DNA of 64,000 nt from JASJAR01 sp038530285 (GTDB taxonomy: Bacteria; Pseudomonadota; Alphaproteobacteria; Rhodobacterales; Rhodobacteraceae), in assembly GCA_038530285.1 (NCBI GenBank), contig JBCBCY010000003.1:62001-126000 (forward strand). The letters are read 5' to 3'. A model generated the notes under the pieces. The model was not told where the DNA came from. It worked only from the letters and a program-made list of their open reading frames with translations, and did not search any database. Positions within the stretch are counted from its first letter, which is position 1; every line of letters begins with the position of its first letter. Position numbers and translations under genes: made by a program. Below are positions 57,785-64,000 of this stretch, piece after piece.

Positions 57785-58399
57785 ATGCCCGGGCGCCTGT
57801 TTCTGGAAACACCCATCAGCGCTTTGGCAGCCGCGTTGGGCGCAGTGGCTGACCCAGCTGACGAAGATGGTCCCCGGCTGAACATGGCGCCCGGCCAGGA
57901 TGTGCGCGTCCTGAACGGTGAGCGTCGGCTCGTGCGGATGAGGTGGGGTCTGATCCCGATGGGTCGAAAAAATGCGCGGGGGCGCCCGGTGATGGAAACC
58001 ATTGTCAACGCTCGGTCCGAAACGGTCTTCGACAAGTCCGCCTTTGCGGGTGTTGCCCGTGGGGTGGTTCCGGCCGATGGGTGGTATGAATGGACCGGTC
58101 AAAAGGGGCGCAAGACAGCCTGGCGGATCGCGCGGCACGATCGCGCGCCGCTTTACTTCGCCGCCATTGCCGACAGGTGGCATGGCCCGGGCGGGACCCA
58201 GGTCGACCAAGTGGCCACAATCACCTGTGACCCGAACGCAGATGTACGCGACATTCATCACCGCATGGGTGCGATTCTGTCTCCGACTGAGGTTTCAACC
58301 TGGCTTGATGGCCCGCCAGAGGTCGCGCAGGGCTTGCTTAAACCCTTGGCGGACGGGACACTTAGAGTAGAAGCAATGGATGTGCCGCCGGACGGTTGA
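57785..58399 (+). CDS. SRAP (YedK/HMCES-like) protein lacking catalytic Cys2
   Basis: 204 residues. The SRAP fold is well conserved: PRLNMAPGQDVRVL, LVRMRWGLIPMG, IVNARSETVFDKSAF (Asn near 75), VVPADGWYEWTG (Glu near 102), and ATITCDPNADVRDIHHRMGAIL (His near 157). SRAP proteins cap abasic sites in single-stranded DNA through Cys2 exposed after Met removal (MCGR). Here the start reads MPGRLFLET, with Pro in place of Cys2, so the thiazolidine crosslink cannot form. The start cannot be shifted to recover a Cys. It probably retains abasic-DNA or single-strand binding, or has a different role. Confidence 0.88.
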   Translation: MPGRLFLETPISALAAALGAVADPADEDGPRLNMAPGQDVRVLNGERRLVRMRWGLIPMGRKNARGRPVMETIVNARSETVFDKSAFAGVARGVVPADGWYEWTGQKGRKTAWRIARHDRAPLYFAAIADRWHGPGGTQVDQVATITCDPNADVRDIHHRMGAILSPTEVSTWLDGPPEVAQGLLKPLADGTLRVEAMDVPPDG

Positions 58400-58449
58400 A
58401 TTCGGCGCTGGACAGGATACGCTGCGCCGCAGCATGAACGGGGGTCGCA

Positions 58450-59082
58450 ATGGCGGGCAAAGTCATCACAGTTGCGCAGCAAAAGGGCGGATCGGGCAAA
58501 ACTACGATCGCGGCCAACCTTGCCGTCGCGTTTGCCAAGGCCGGAAAATCCGTTGCGTTGATGGACACCGATCCGCAAGGGTCACTGGGTCGCTGGTTCA
58601 TGACCCGTCACCAGTTGGGTGTCGGCGATGGTATGGAATTCTCGACCGCATCAGCCTGGGGTGTGACTTACGAATGCGACAAGCTCCGAAAGTCCCACGA
58701 CGTGATCATCATCGACACGCCTCCCAAAATCGACAGCGATCTGCGCCCGGCCTTGCGCGAAAGCGATCTGATCATCGTTCCGGTGTCTGCCAGTCAGGTC
58801 GATGTCTGGGCCACAGACGGGGTGCTTGAACTGGCCGCCCGCGAAGACAGGCCCGTTTTGATGGTCCTTAATCGGGTCAAGTCGGGGACCAAGGTTCTTC
58901 AAGAGGTGGAGAAAGCTTTGGACGCGCTCAATGGAAAGCGCGCGAAGACCACCCTTGGTCAGCGTGTGGCCTATGCCGATACGCTCGGTCACGGCAAAGG
59001 CGTGCTTGAGCGCAACAAGGGCGCATGGACCGATGAGATGGCAGCCCTGACCAAAGAAGTGTCAAAAGCTGCGGGGCTTTGA
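58450..59082 (+). CDS. ParA-family ATPase, orphan
   Basis: 210 residues. The deviant Walker A motif is QQKGGSGKTTIAANLAVAFAK, A' region VALMDTDPQGSLGRWF, and switch region IIIDTPPKIDSDLRPALRES. The length is that of small chromosome-encoded ParA/MinD-like proteins (the MipZ/PpfA-like size class), which position protein complexes rather than plasmids. No parB-like gene or parS-like repeats are adjacent. It lies 50 bases downstream of the SRAP gene. Confidence 0.9.
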   Translation: MAGKVITVAQQKGGSGKTTIAANLAVAFAKAGKSVALMDTDPQGSLGRWFMTRHQLGVGDGMEFSTASAWGVTYECDKLRKSHDVIIIDTPPKIDSDLRPALRESDLIIVPVSASQVDVWATDGVLELAAREDRPVLMVLNRVKSGTKVLQEVEKALDALNGKRAKTTLGQRVAYADTLGHGKGVLERNKGAWTDEMAALTKEVSKAAGL

Positions 59083-59157
59083 CACGGCCCGCCGCAAACC
59101 GGTTTACAGTCAAAGCCCGGCCAGCTTAGTCTGCCCCATCACGGAAAAGGGCAGACC

Positions 59158-59805
59158 ATGCAGCGTGCAAGTGCGATCACCAAATGGGCAGTTTTGTGCC
59201 TTGCTCTGATCTGGGCAGGGCCCACTTTTGCACAATCAGACGAAGGTGTGTTGTTCGAGTTGGGTGCTGCCGACGCCAAGGTCGAGGTGATTGAAGTCGT
59301 CAGCCTCGGCTGCCCGACCTGCAAAAGCTTTCACCGCGATGGCGGCACGTTTGAAGTTTTCCGGGACGGCTATATCGCCAAAGGACATGTGCGCTGGGTG
59401 ATCCGCGACCATTTCTGGACAAAGTTCGACTTCTGGACCGCGCGCATCGTGCGTTGCGGGGATGTGGCGGGGCGTGAAGCCCGGATGGCCAAGGTATTGG
59501 AGCGGCAGGCCTTTATTGCCCAGGACCGTGATCCTCAGGGTGTGGTCAACCGCCTGGTCCAAGTGGCCGGTGAGATGGGCATCACGCCAGAGGCGGCCAA
59601 TGCCTGCCTGCAAGATGCCGTCGGCGCCGAATTGCACGTGACCACCCATAGGATTTTCCTTGAACGCTACGGGCTTGTGAACGAACCGCGCATGGGCACG
59701 CCGTTTTTCATCGTCGATGGTGAGCCGGTCTGGTTTGACGATCACCAAGTCGACTACCAGCGCGTCAACGCCGCGATCGCCCGCCGACTGCTTGAGGTCG
59801 ATTGA
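59158..59805 (+). CDS. Exported DsbA-like thiol:disulfide protein
   Basis: 215 residues with a signal peptide (ITKWAVLCLALIWAGPTFAQ). The thioredoxin-fold active site is SLGCPTCKSFH (CPTC), and the cis-Pro loop is MGTPFFIVDG. The intervening helical insertion (AGREARMAKVLERQAFIAQD ... GVVNRLVQVAGEMGITPEAANACLQD) fits DsbA/BdbD-like proteins. It probably forms or shuffles disulfides in the periplasm. The DsbA-typical CPHC is replaced by CPTC, so its redox potential may differ. Confidence 0.88.
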   Translation: MQRASAITKWAVLCLALIWAGPTFAQSDEGVLFELGAADAKVEVIEVVSLGCPTCKSFHRDGGTFEVFRDGYIAKGHVRWVIRDHFWTKFDFWTARIVRCGDVAGREARMAKVLERQAFIAQDRDPQGVVNRLVQVAGEMGITPEAANACLQDAVGAELHVTTHRIFLERYGLVNEPRMGTPFFIVDGEPVWFDDHQVDYQRVNAAIARRLLEVD

Positions 59806-59827
59806 CCCCGGACCCAGCGTTGCGGCG

Positions 59828-59995
59828 ATGTTTATCATTTTTGCCCGCGATATCGCGGTGGGACTTCAGGCGCGGATCACGGACGTACCGGAGGCCGAAT
59901 GGCCCAGGTTGTTTATTGACTATCTCAGCCGGTACGAAATCACGATCATGGTGTTTAATCTGGCCCCCTGGTTGGCGCTGTTGATTGTAAGGTGA
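59828..59995 (+). CDS. Possible small membrane protein
   Basis: A 55-residue frame, MFIIFARDIAVGLQARITDV... ending YEITIMVFNLAPWLALLIVR, with a hydrophobic C-terminal helix that could anchor it. It starts 22 bases after the DsbA-like gene. The Shine-Dalgarno is weak and there is no recognised family. Real coding is uncertain; the supporting points are position and the residue composition. Confidence 0.35.
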   Translation: MFIIFARDIAVGLQARITDVPEAEWPRLFIDYLSRYEITIMVFNLAPWLALLIVR

Positions 59996-60053
59996 GCGAC
60001 GCGGCCAGTCTCGCTTCACCACGCGTTAACCAAGGCAGGGCCAAGTTGGCTGC

Positions 60054-60590
60054 ATGTCAGCCTATCTTCGGCCAAAAATCCCGGGTGCATGCATCTTCTT
60101 CACGGTCGCGCTGGCCAATCGCGGCACGACCACACTGGTGGATCAGATAGACCTGTTGCGCGACGCGGTGCGCCAAACGCGTCGTGAACGGCCGTTCGGG
60201 ATTGAGGCTTGGGTGGTCCTGCCCGATCACCTGCATGCCGTTTGGACCTTGCCGGAAGGTGATGCGGATTTTTCGACGCGGTGGCGGATAATCAAGACGC
60301 GGTTTACGCGGGCGGTGTTGGCGTTGGACGGGGCGGTGGGTGCAGAGCACCCACCCTACGGTAGGGGGGGTGGTTTCCACCCACCATCGGCGTCGAAACG
60401 CAAGAAAGGCGAGCGGGGTTTGTGGCAGCGCAGGTTTTACGATCGCCATATTCGAAATGACGAGGAATTCTCGGCCGCTGTGCGGTATTGCCATTTGAAC
60501 CCGGTCAAGCACGGGTTCGTAGAGCGGGCAGAGGATTGGCCCTATTCATCGGTGCATCGCGAGATTGCCGTGGGGCGGTGGGTGGCCTAG
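60054..60590 (+). CDS. REP-associated tyrosine transposase (RAYT, Y1_Tnp/HUH family)
   Basis: 178 residues. The HUH pair is in VVLPDHLHAVWTLP (near residue 60); the catalytic Tyr is in RYCHLNPVKHGFV near 145, after RRFYDRHIRND. RAYTs are single-copy domesticated-type transposases associated with REP palindromes. Between the two parts the reading frame carries a palindromic insert (60335-60382) encoding AEHPPYGRGGGFHPP. No flanking target duplications or terminal palindromes were seen. Confidence 0.9.
   Translation: MSAYLRPKIPGACIFFTVALANRGTTTLVDQIDLLRDAVRQTRRERPFGIEAWVVLPDHLHAVWTLPEGDADFSTRWRIIKTRFTRAVLALDGAVGAEHPPYGRGGGFHPPSASKRKKGERGLWQRRFYDRHIRNDEEFSAAVRYCHLNPVKHGFVERAEDWPYSSVHREIAVGRWVA
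60335..60382. repeat. REP-like triple palindrome inside the RAYT reading frame
   Basis: Three perfect dyads in 48 bases: GGTGGGTGC-AGA-GCACCCACC (60335-60355), CCCTAC-G-GTAGGG (60354-60366) and GGGTGG-TTT-CCACCC (60368-60382). Such GGTGGGT/ACCCACC palindromes are of the REP class usually found between genes, but here they lie in the coding sequence of the transposase gene and keep the frame. Confidence 0.75.
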
Positions 60591-60595
60591 GGGCG

Positions 60596-60826
60596 CTATT
60601 TGTCCGCTTTCCAAAGGACAAAGAACGAAACCGCGCAGGCCCCAATCAAGATCGAAAAAAAAATGTCGGTGGAAAGTCGAAAGTAAAACTTTTCAAATTG
60701 GTGGGCGAGGAAAAGGACCACGGCAACTGGAAGCACAATTCCGAAGAATGTGTACGCGAGCGAATAGGATGTCGTGAATTGAAGCCTGTTTTCCCATCTT
60801 CGCATTGCGCGGAACAGTCTGAGCAT
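60596..60826 (-). CDS. Small two-helix membrane protein of unknown function
   Basis: 76 residues from an ATG at 60826, which has AGGAGC ten bases upstream; a longer form from 60856 lacks a good ribosome site. Two hydrophobic helices (LAYTFFGIVLPVAVVLFLAH and TDIFFSILIGACAVSFFVLW) are joined by a short loop. Codon use is more AT-rich than the neighbours (AAT, TTT, AAA frequent), which may mark recent arrival. No family is recognised. It is convergent with the RAYT gene, with five bases between the stops. Confidence 0.6.
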   Translation of the reverse strand: MLRLFRAMRRWENRLQFTTSYSLAYTFFGIVLPVAVVLFLAHQFEKFYFRLSTDIFFSILIGACAVSFFVLWKADK

Positions 60827-60915
60827 TGTGTTGCGCTCCTGAAGGGGTCGTTTCATAACGACCAAGTCCAGATGGACGTTGGGAGTAAAGCACCCAACGT
60901 CCAATGAAATCCGCC

Positions 60916-62565
60916 CTACCTCACGAATTTCTTATGCTTCATCCGCTTGGGCTCGACGTCACCGAGCCTCCGTTTCTTGTCTTCCTCATAATCCTCGAAA
61001 TTTCCTTCGAACCATTCCACATGCGCCTCGCCTTCAAAGGCCAGGATATGGGTACACAGCCGGTCGAGGAAAAACCGGTCGTGGGAGATGATCACCGCGC
61101 AGCCCGCGAAATTCTCAATCGCGTCTTCGAGCGCGCGGAGGGTTTCGACATCAAGGTCATTGGTCGGCTCATCAAGCAGCAAAACATTGCCGCCGGCCTT
61201 CAGAAGCTTCGCCATATGGACGCGGTTGCGTTCGCCGCCCGACAGAAGCCCGACCTTTTTCTGCTGGTCGCCGCCTTTGAAGTTGAAAGAGCTGCAATAG
61301 GCGCGGGAGTTGACCTGCGCGTCGCCCAGATCGATCACTTCGGCCCCGCCTGAGATTTCTTCCCAGACGGTGGCATCGGCATCGAGCGCGTCGCGCGATT
61401 GGTCGACATAGGCCAGATCGACCGTATCGCCCCATTCAACGCTGCCTGCGTCGGGGGCTTCCTGGCCGGTGAGCATTTTGAACAGGGTGGATTTGCCCGC
61501 CCCGTTGGGGCCTATGACGCCGACGATGCCGCCGGGGGGCAGGCTGAAGGTCAGGTCTTCGATCAAAAGCTTGTCGCCCATGGCCTTTTGCAAGCCCTCA
61601 ACCTCAACAACCTTGGCGCCCAGGCGCGGCCCGGACGGGATGACGATCTGAGCGGTGGTGATCTTGTCGCGTTCGGATCCATCGGCGAGTTCATTGTAGC
61701 GGTCGATCCGGGCTTTTTGCTTCGATTGCCGGGCCTTTGCACCCTGGCGCATCCAGTCAAGCTCGCGTTCGAGGGTCTTTTGCTTGGATTTATCCTCGCG
61801 CGCTTCCTGTTCGAGGCGTTTGGCCTTTTGTTCAAGCCAGGCGGAGTAGTTGCCTTCGTAAGGAATGCCGCGGCCACGGTCGAGTTCCAGGATCCAGCCG
61901 GTGATATCATCCAGGAAGTAGCGGTCGTGGGTGACGATCAGGATGGTGCCTTTGTAGTCGATGAGGTGCTGCTGGAGCCAGGCGATGGTTTCGGCATCAA
62001 GGTGGTTGGTGGGTTCGTCGAGCAGAAGCATGTCGGGGGATTCGAGGAGGAGTTTGCAAAGGGCGACGCGCCTGCGTTCCCCACCGGAAAGGGTGGCGGT
62101 GTCAGAGTCGTCGGGCGGGCAGCGCAGCGCCTCCATCGCAACGTCGATCTGGCTGTCGAGGTCCCACAGATTCTGGCTGTCGATCTCATCCTGAAGCGTG
62201 GCCATCTCGTCGGCGGTCTCATCGGAGTAGTTCATCGCAAGCTCGTTGAACCGGTCGAGCTTGGCTTTTTTGTCAGCCACTGCGAGCATGACATTGTCAC
62301 GCACGCTCAAAGCGTCGTCGAGTTCGGGTTCCTGACTGAGGTAGCCGACTTTGGCGCCCTCTGCGGCCCAGGCTTCGCCGGTAAAGTCCTTATCGATGCC
62401 AGCCATGATGCGCATCAGGGTCGATTTGCCGGCACCGTTGACGCCGACAACGCCGATCTTCACGCCGGGTAGGAACGACAAGCGGATGTTTTCAAAGCAC
62501 TTCTTGCCACCGGGGTAGGTCTTGGACACGCCGTCCATGTGATAGACGTATTGATAAGCTGCCAT
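60916..62565 (-). CDS. ettA: Energy-dependent translational throttle protein EttA (ABC-F)
   Basis: 549 residues with two ABC domains in one chain and no membrane segment. Domain 1 has Walker A GVNGAGKSTLMRI, signature LSGGERRRVALCKLL and Walker B LLLDEPTNHLDAE; domain 2 has GPNGAGKSTLFKM, LSGGERNRVHMAKLL and LLLDEPTNDLDVE. Between them lies a helical linker (LEQKAKRLEQEAREDKSKQKTLERELDWM). It ends in the EttA-typical RRLGDVEPKRMKHKKFV. It binds the ribosomal E site and gates entry into elongation according to the ATP/ADP ratio. Confidence 0.95.
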   Translation of the reverse strand: MAAYQYVYHMDGVSKTYPGGKKCFENIRLSFLPGVKIGVVGVNGAGKSTLMRIMAGIDKDFTGEAWAAEGAKVGYLSQEPELDDALSVRDNVMLAVADKKAKLDRFNELAMNYSDETADEMATLQDEIDSQNLWDLDSQIDVAMEALRCPPDDSDTATLSGGERRRVALCKLLLESPDMLLLDEPTNHLDAETIAWLQQHLIDYKGTILIVTHDRYFLDDITGWILELDRGRGIPYEGNYSAWLEQKAKRLEQEAREDKSKQKTLERELDWMRQGAKARQSKQKARIDRYNELADGSERDKITTAQIVIPSGPRLGAKVVEVEGLQKAMGDKLLIEDLTFSLPPGGIVGVIGPNGAGKSTLFKMLTGQEAPDAGSVEWGDTVDLAYVDQSRDALDADATVWEEISGGAEVIDLGDAQVNSRAYCSSFNFKGGDQQKKVGLLSGGERNRVHMAKLLKAGGNVLLLDEPTNDLDVETLRALEDAIENFAGCAVIISHDRFFLDRLCTHILAFEGEAHVEWFEGNFEDYEEDKKRRLGDVEPKRMKHKKFVR

Positions 62566-62619
62566 GTCGCACCTCCTGGCTTTTTTGTTCGATAGCCGAG
62601 GGGAGGGGAGAGGGCAATG

Positions 62620-63267
62620 TCAGCCGATGAACACCGAGAAAAGCTGATAGCCCACAGCGATTGCGAACAGTGTCAGAACAGCCGATTTTGCCATCGTAAC
62701 CGTCAGCGGCAAGGTGCCGAACGGAATGGCCTTTTCAACCAGTGTTCGGGCGTCGGCGTTTGGGCTGTTGCCGGCAAAGGGCGCATAGCCAAGGGTTGAA
62801 AAAAGCTGCGCGCTGGCCCGGTTTTCCGGCCAGATCGATGCGGCGAAACTCGTGGTCCCTGCAAGGGCCTCGCGGTGTTCCATCGCCCCGACAAGGGCGC
62901 GGCCCAAACCGGAGCGGCGGTGTTCCGGCGCGATTGAAACGTCGCCAACAATCGCTGCATAGGGACCGACCTGGTTGCTGTAGCGCGTGTAGGCGATATG
63001 GCCTTCGACGCGGCCATCAACCTCGGCGACAAGAACAACACTTTGGTCCCGCCCCAGAAGCCCGCCCAGCCATGCCAAAGGGCTGGTCAGGTCGGATAAA
63101 TAGTCGTCAATGAACGGGCCGCCGACTTTGAAAGTCTCTTCGCGCGCTTTGTGTTCCGCAAAGGTGATCTGATGATTGCGACGTATCGCGTCGAAATCCC
63201 TCCGACGGGCGGAGCGAACACGGACGCCTTTGGTCCTGGACAATTCATGTGTAGCAATGTCTGCCAT
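62620..63267 (-). CDS. GNAT acetyltransferase with C-terminal membrane helix
   Basis: 215 residues. The GNAT core spans about residues 15-165: VRVRSARRRDFDAIRRNH, VVLVAEVDGRVEGHIAYTRYS, then the acetyl-CoA loop VSIAPEHRRSGLGRALVGAMEHREAL and ENRASAQLFSTLGYAPF. Unusually, the last 24 residues are a hydrophobic helix (MAKSAVLTLFAIAVGYQLF) that would tether the enzyme to the membrane. The acceptor is unknown. Longer starts up to 63594 exist but would overlap the divergent permease gene. Confidence 0.87.
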   Translation of the reverse strand: MADIATHELSRTKGVRVRSARRRDFDAIRRNHQITFAEHKAREETFKVGGPFIDDYLSDLTSPLAWLGGLLGRDQSVVLVAEVDGRVEGHIAYTRYSNQVGPYAAIVGDVSIAPEHRRSGLGRALVGAMEHREALAGTTSFAASIWPENRASAQLFSTLGYAPFAGNSPNADARTLVEKAIPFGTLPLTVTMAKSAVLTLFAIAVGYQLFSVFIG

Positions 63268-63349
63268 GCAATGGGCATAGCCCATCCAATGGGCAAAATT
63301 ATGGCGCCTGGTCTTTCGGTCGGTCCGCCAGGATGCGAAGGTGCCCAGG

Positions 63350-64000
63350 ATGACAAAATGGCGAGACACCAAGGACCACGCGGTGCTGTTGGTCGGGGTC
63401 GTGGTGATGGGCTTGCCTTTGTGGCTGGCTTTGGTGGCCGCGACCCGGACCGGAGACATCGGGCTTATTCCGGGCACAAGCCTTGCGGACAATCTGCAAT
63501 CGCTGGATCGCAGGTTGGAGGCGGCGGGTCCCACATTGGCAGGCATGCTCAAAGTTTCGGGGCTGACGGCCTTTGGAGTCGCATTGGCCTGCACGGTTGT
63601 GAGTTTTCTTGCCGCTTATGTGATGGTGTTTTGCAAGGTCCATGAGGCTTGGTTTTGGGTGTCTCTTGCCACGCTGTATTTTCCGATTGAGGCACGAATG
63701 ATTGCGACGTTCGAGGTGGCCGCGACGCTTGGATTGCACAACACGTTGACCGGTTTGGTTTTCCCAATTCTGCCGCTGGCCGTTGGGACATTTGCCTTTC
63801 GCCAGCAGTTAAAGTCCATGGCGCCAGAGCTCATGGAAGCGGCGCGCCTTGATGCGGCGGGCCCGTTTCGGTTTCTGCGCGACTTTGCCGTGCCACTGTC
63901 GTTGCCGATGATCGGGGCGGTGTTTGCGATCAGCTTCGTGCTGGGGTGGAACCAGTTTTTGTGGCCATTGATGGTGTCAGTCGACAATTCACAATTCACC
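63350..64000 (+). CDS. Sugar ABC transporter permease (UgpE/MalG type), 3' end missing
   Basis: 217 codons up to the window edge, in frame to base 64000. It shows a first membrane helix (VLLVGVVVMGLPLWLALVAAT), SLDRRLEAAGPTLAG, FLAAYVMVFCK, YFPIEARMIATFEVAATLGL, and the EAA loop MEAARLDAAGPFRFLRDFAVPLSLP, followed by FVLGWNQFLWPL, all typical of UgpE-type permeases for glycerol 3-phosphate or sugars. The other subunits (binding protein, first permease) are not upstream, where a divergent GNAT gene stands, so they may follow downstream or elsewhere. Confidence 0.88.
   Translation, partial: MTKWRDTKDHAVLLVGVVVMGLPLWLALVAATRTGDIGLIPGTSLADNLQSLDRRLEAAGPTLAGMLKVSGLTAFGVALACTVVSFLAAYVMVFCKVHEAWFWVSLATLYFPIEARMIATFEVAATLGLHNTLTGLVFPILPLAVGTFAFRQQLKSMAPELMEAARLDAAGPFRFLRDFAVPLSLPMIGAVFAISFVLGWNQFLWPLMVSVDNSQFT

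Noticed and set aside
60335..60382. Start of a CRISPR array, because of clustered short palindromes
   Set aside because: There is no regular repeat-spacer spacing; the palindromes differ and lie within an intact transposase frame.
63268..63349. Remnant of an upstream sugar-permease gene before the UgpE-type gene
   Set aside because: The 82 bases show no permease-like coding in any frame; a divergent promoter region is the simpler reading.

Overview
The window reads as chromosome of a high-GC alphaproteobacterium, most likely of the Roseobacter/Rhodobacteraceae group. This rests on protein style (DUF1285-DUF2798 pair, MoxR/DUF58/DUF4159 operon, DUF1523 protein, fused aldehyde dehydrogenase beside deoC, AtuA-like/DUF4387 pair) and on intergenic hairpin families that I recall from that group. 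No rRNA, tRNA, CRISPR array, prophage or complete insertion sequence was seen. Genes are dense and many overlap by 1-4 bases, so most are read as operons.

Layout. 1-4.6 kb: 3' part of polA, a small unknown gene, a VOC/WYL-regulator operon and a DUF1285-DUF2798 operon. 4.6-11.4 kb: four-gene moxR-DUF58-BatA/DUF4159-membrane protein operon. 11.4-14.4 kb: a small exported protein and three tandem exported trypsin-like proteases. 14.4-15 kb: hsp20 behind a heat-shock-like promoter and a ROSE-like RNA thermometer candidate. 15-20 kb: ECF sigma factor translationally coupled to a membrane-anchored vWA (YfbK-like) protein, then a large exported beta-propeller/phytase-esterase-like protein. 20-27.8 kb: succinate-semialdehyde dehydrogenase, P1-family peptidase, DUF1523 protein, then deoC, a two-repeat protein interrupted by an in-frame amber codon, and a double-domain aldehyde dehydrogenase.

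27.6-38.5 kb is the most interesting block: on the minus strand a Ser/Thr kinase, an FHA protein, a PP2C phosphatase, three different dynamin/Era-like GTPases, a Roadblock-like protein and two unknown proteins, with no type VI secretion structural genes. I read it as a candidate phospho-regulated GTPase (possibly membrane-acting) system that I cannot assign to a named system.

38.9-40.5 kb: AtuA-like/DUF4387 pair. 40.5-45.1 kb: a 1513-residue secreted RTX/LamG protein with an internal duplication and a Glu-rich minisatellite. 45.5-49.7 kb: phosphomannomutase, a periplasmic-sensor histidine kinase and a short sugar transferase. 49.7-57.8 kb: a catabolic/transport operon (NitT/TauT-type ABC importer, cytosine-deaminase-like amidohydrolase, FAD oxidoreductase, two flavodoxin-fold reductases, creatininase) with a divergent RidA, suggesting breakdown of an imported nitrogen heterocycle or amide. 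57.8-64 kb: an SRAP protein lacking its catalytic Cys2, a lone ParA, a DsbA-like thiol protein, a REP-associated tyrosine transposase carrying palindromes inside its own reading frame, EttA, a GNAT enzyme with a membrane tail, and the start of a sugar ABC permease that runs off the end.

Starts were chosen by Shine-Dalgarno sequence, family N-termini and operon overlaps. All functional names are family-level assignments from reading the proteins; no database search was run.
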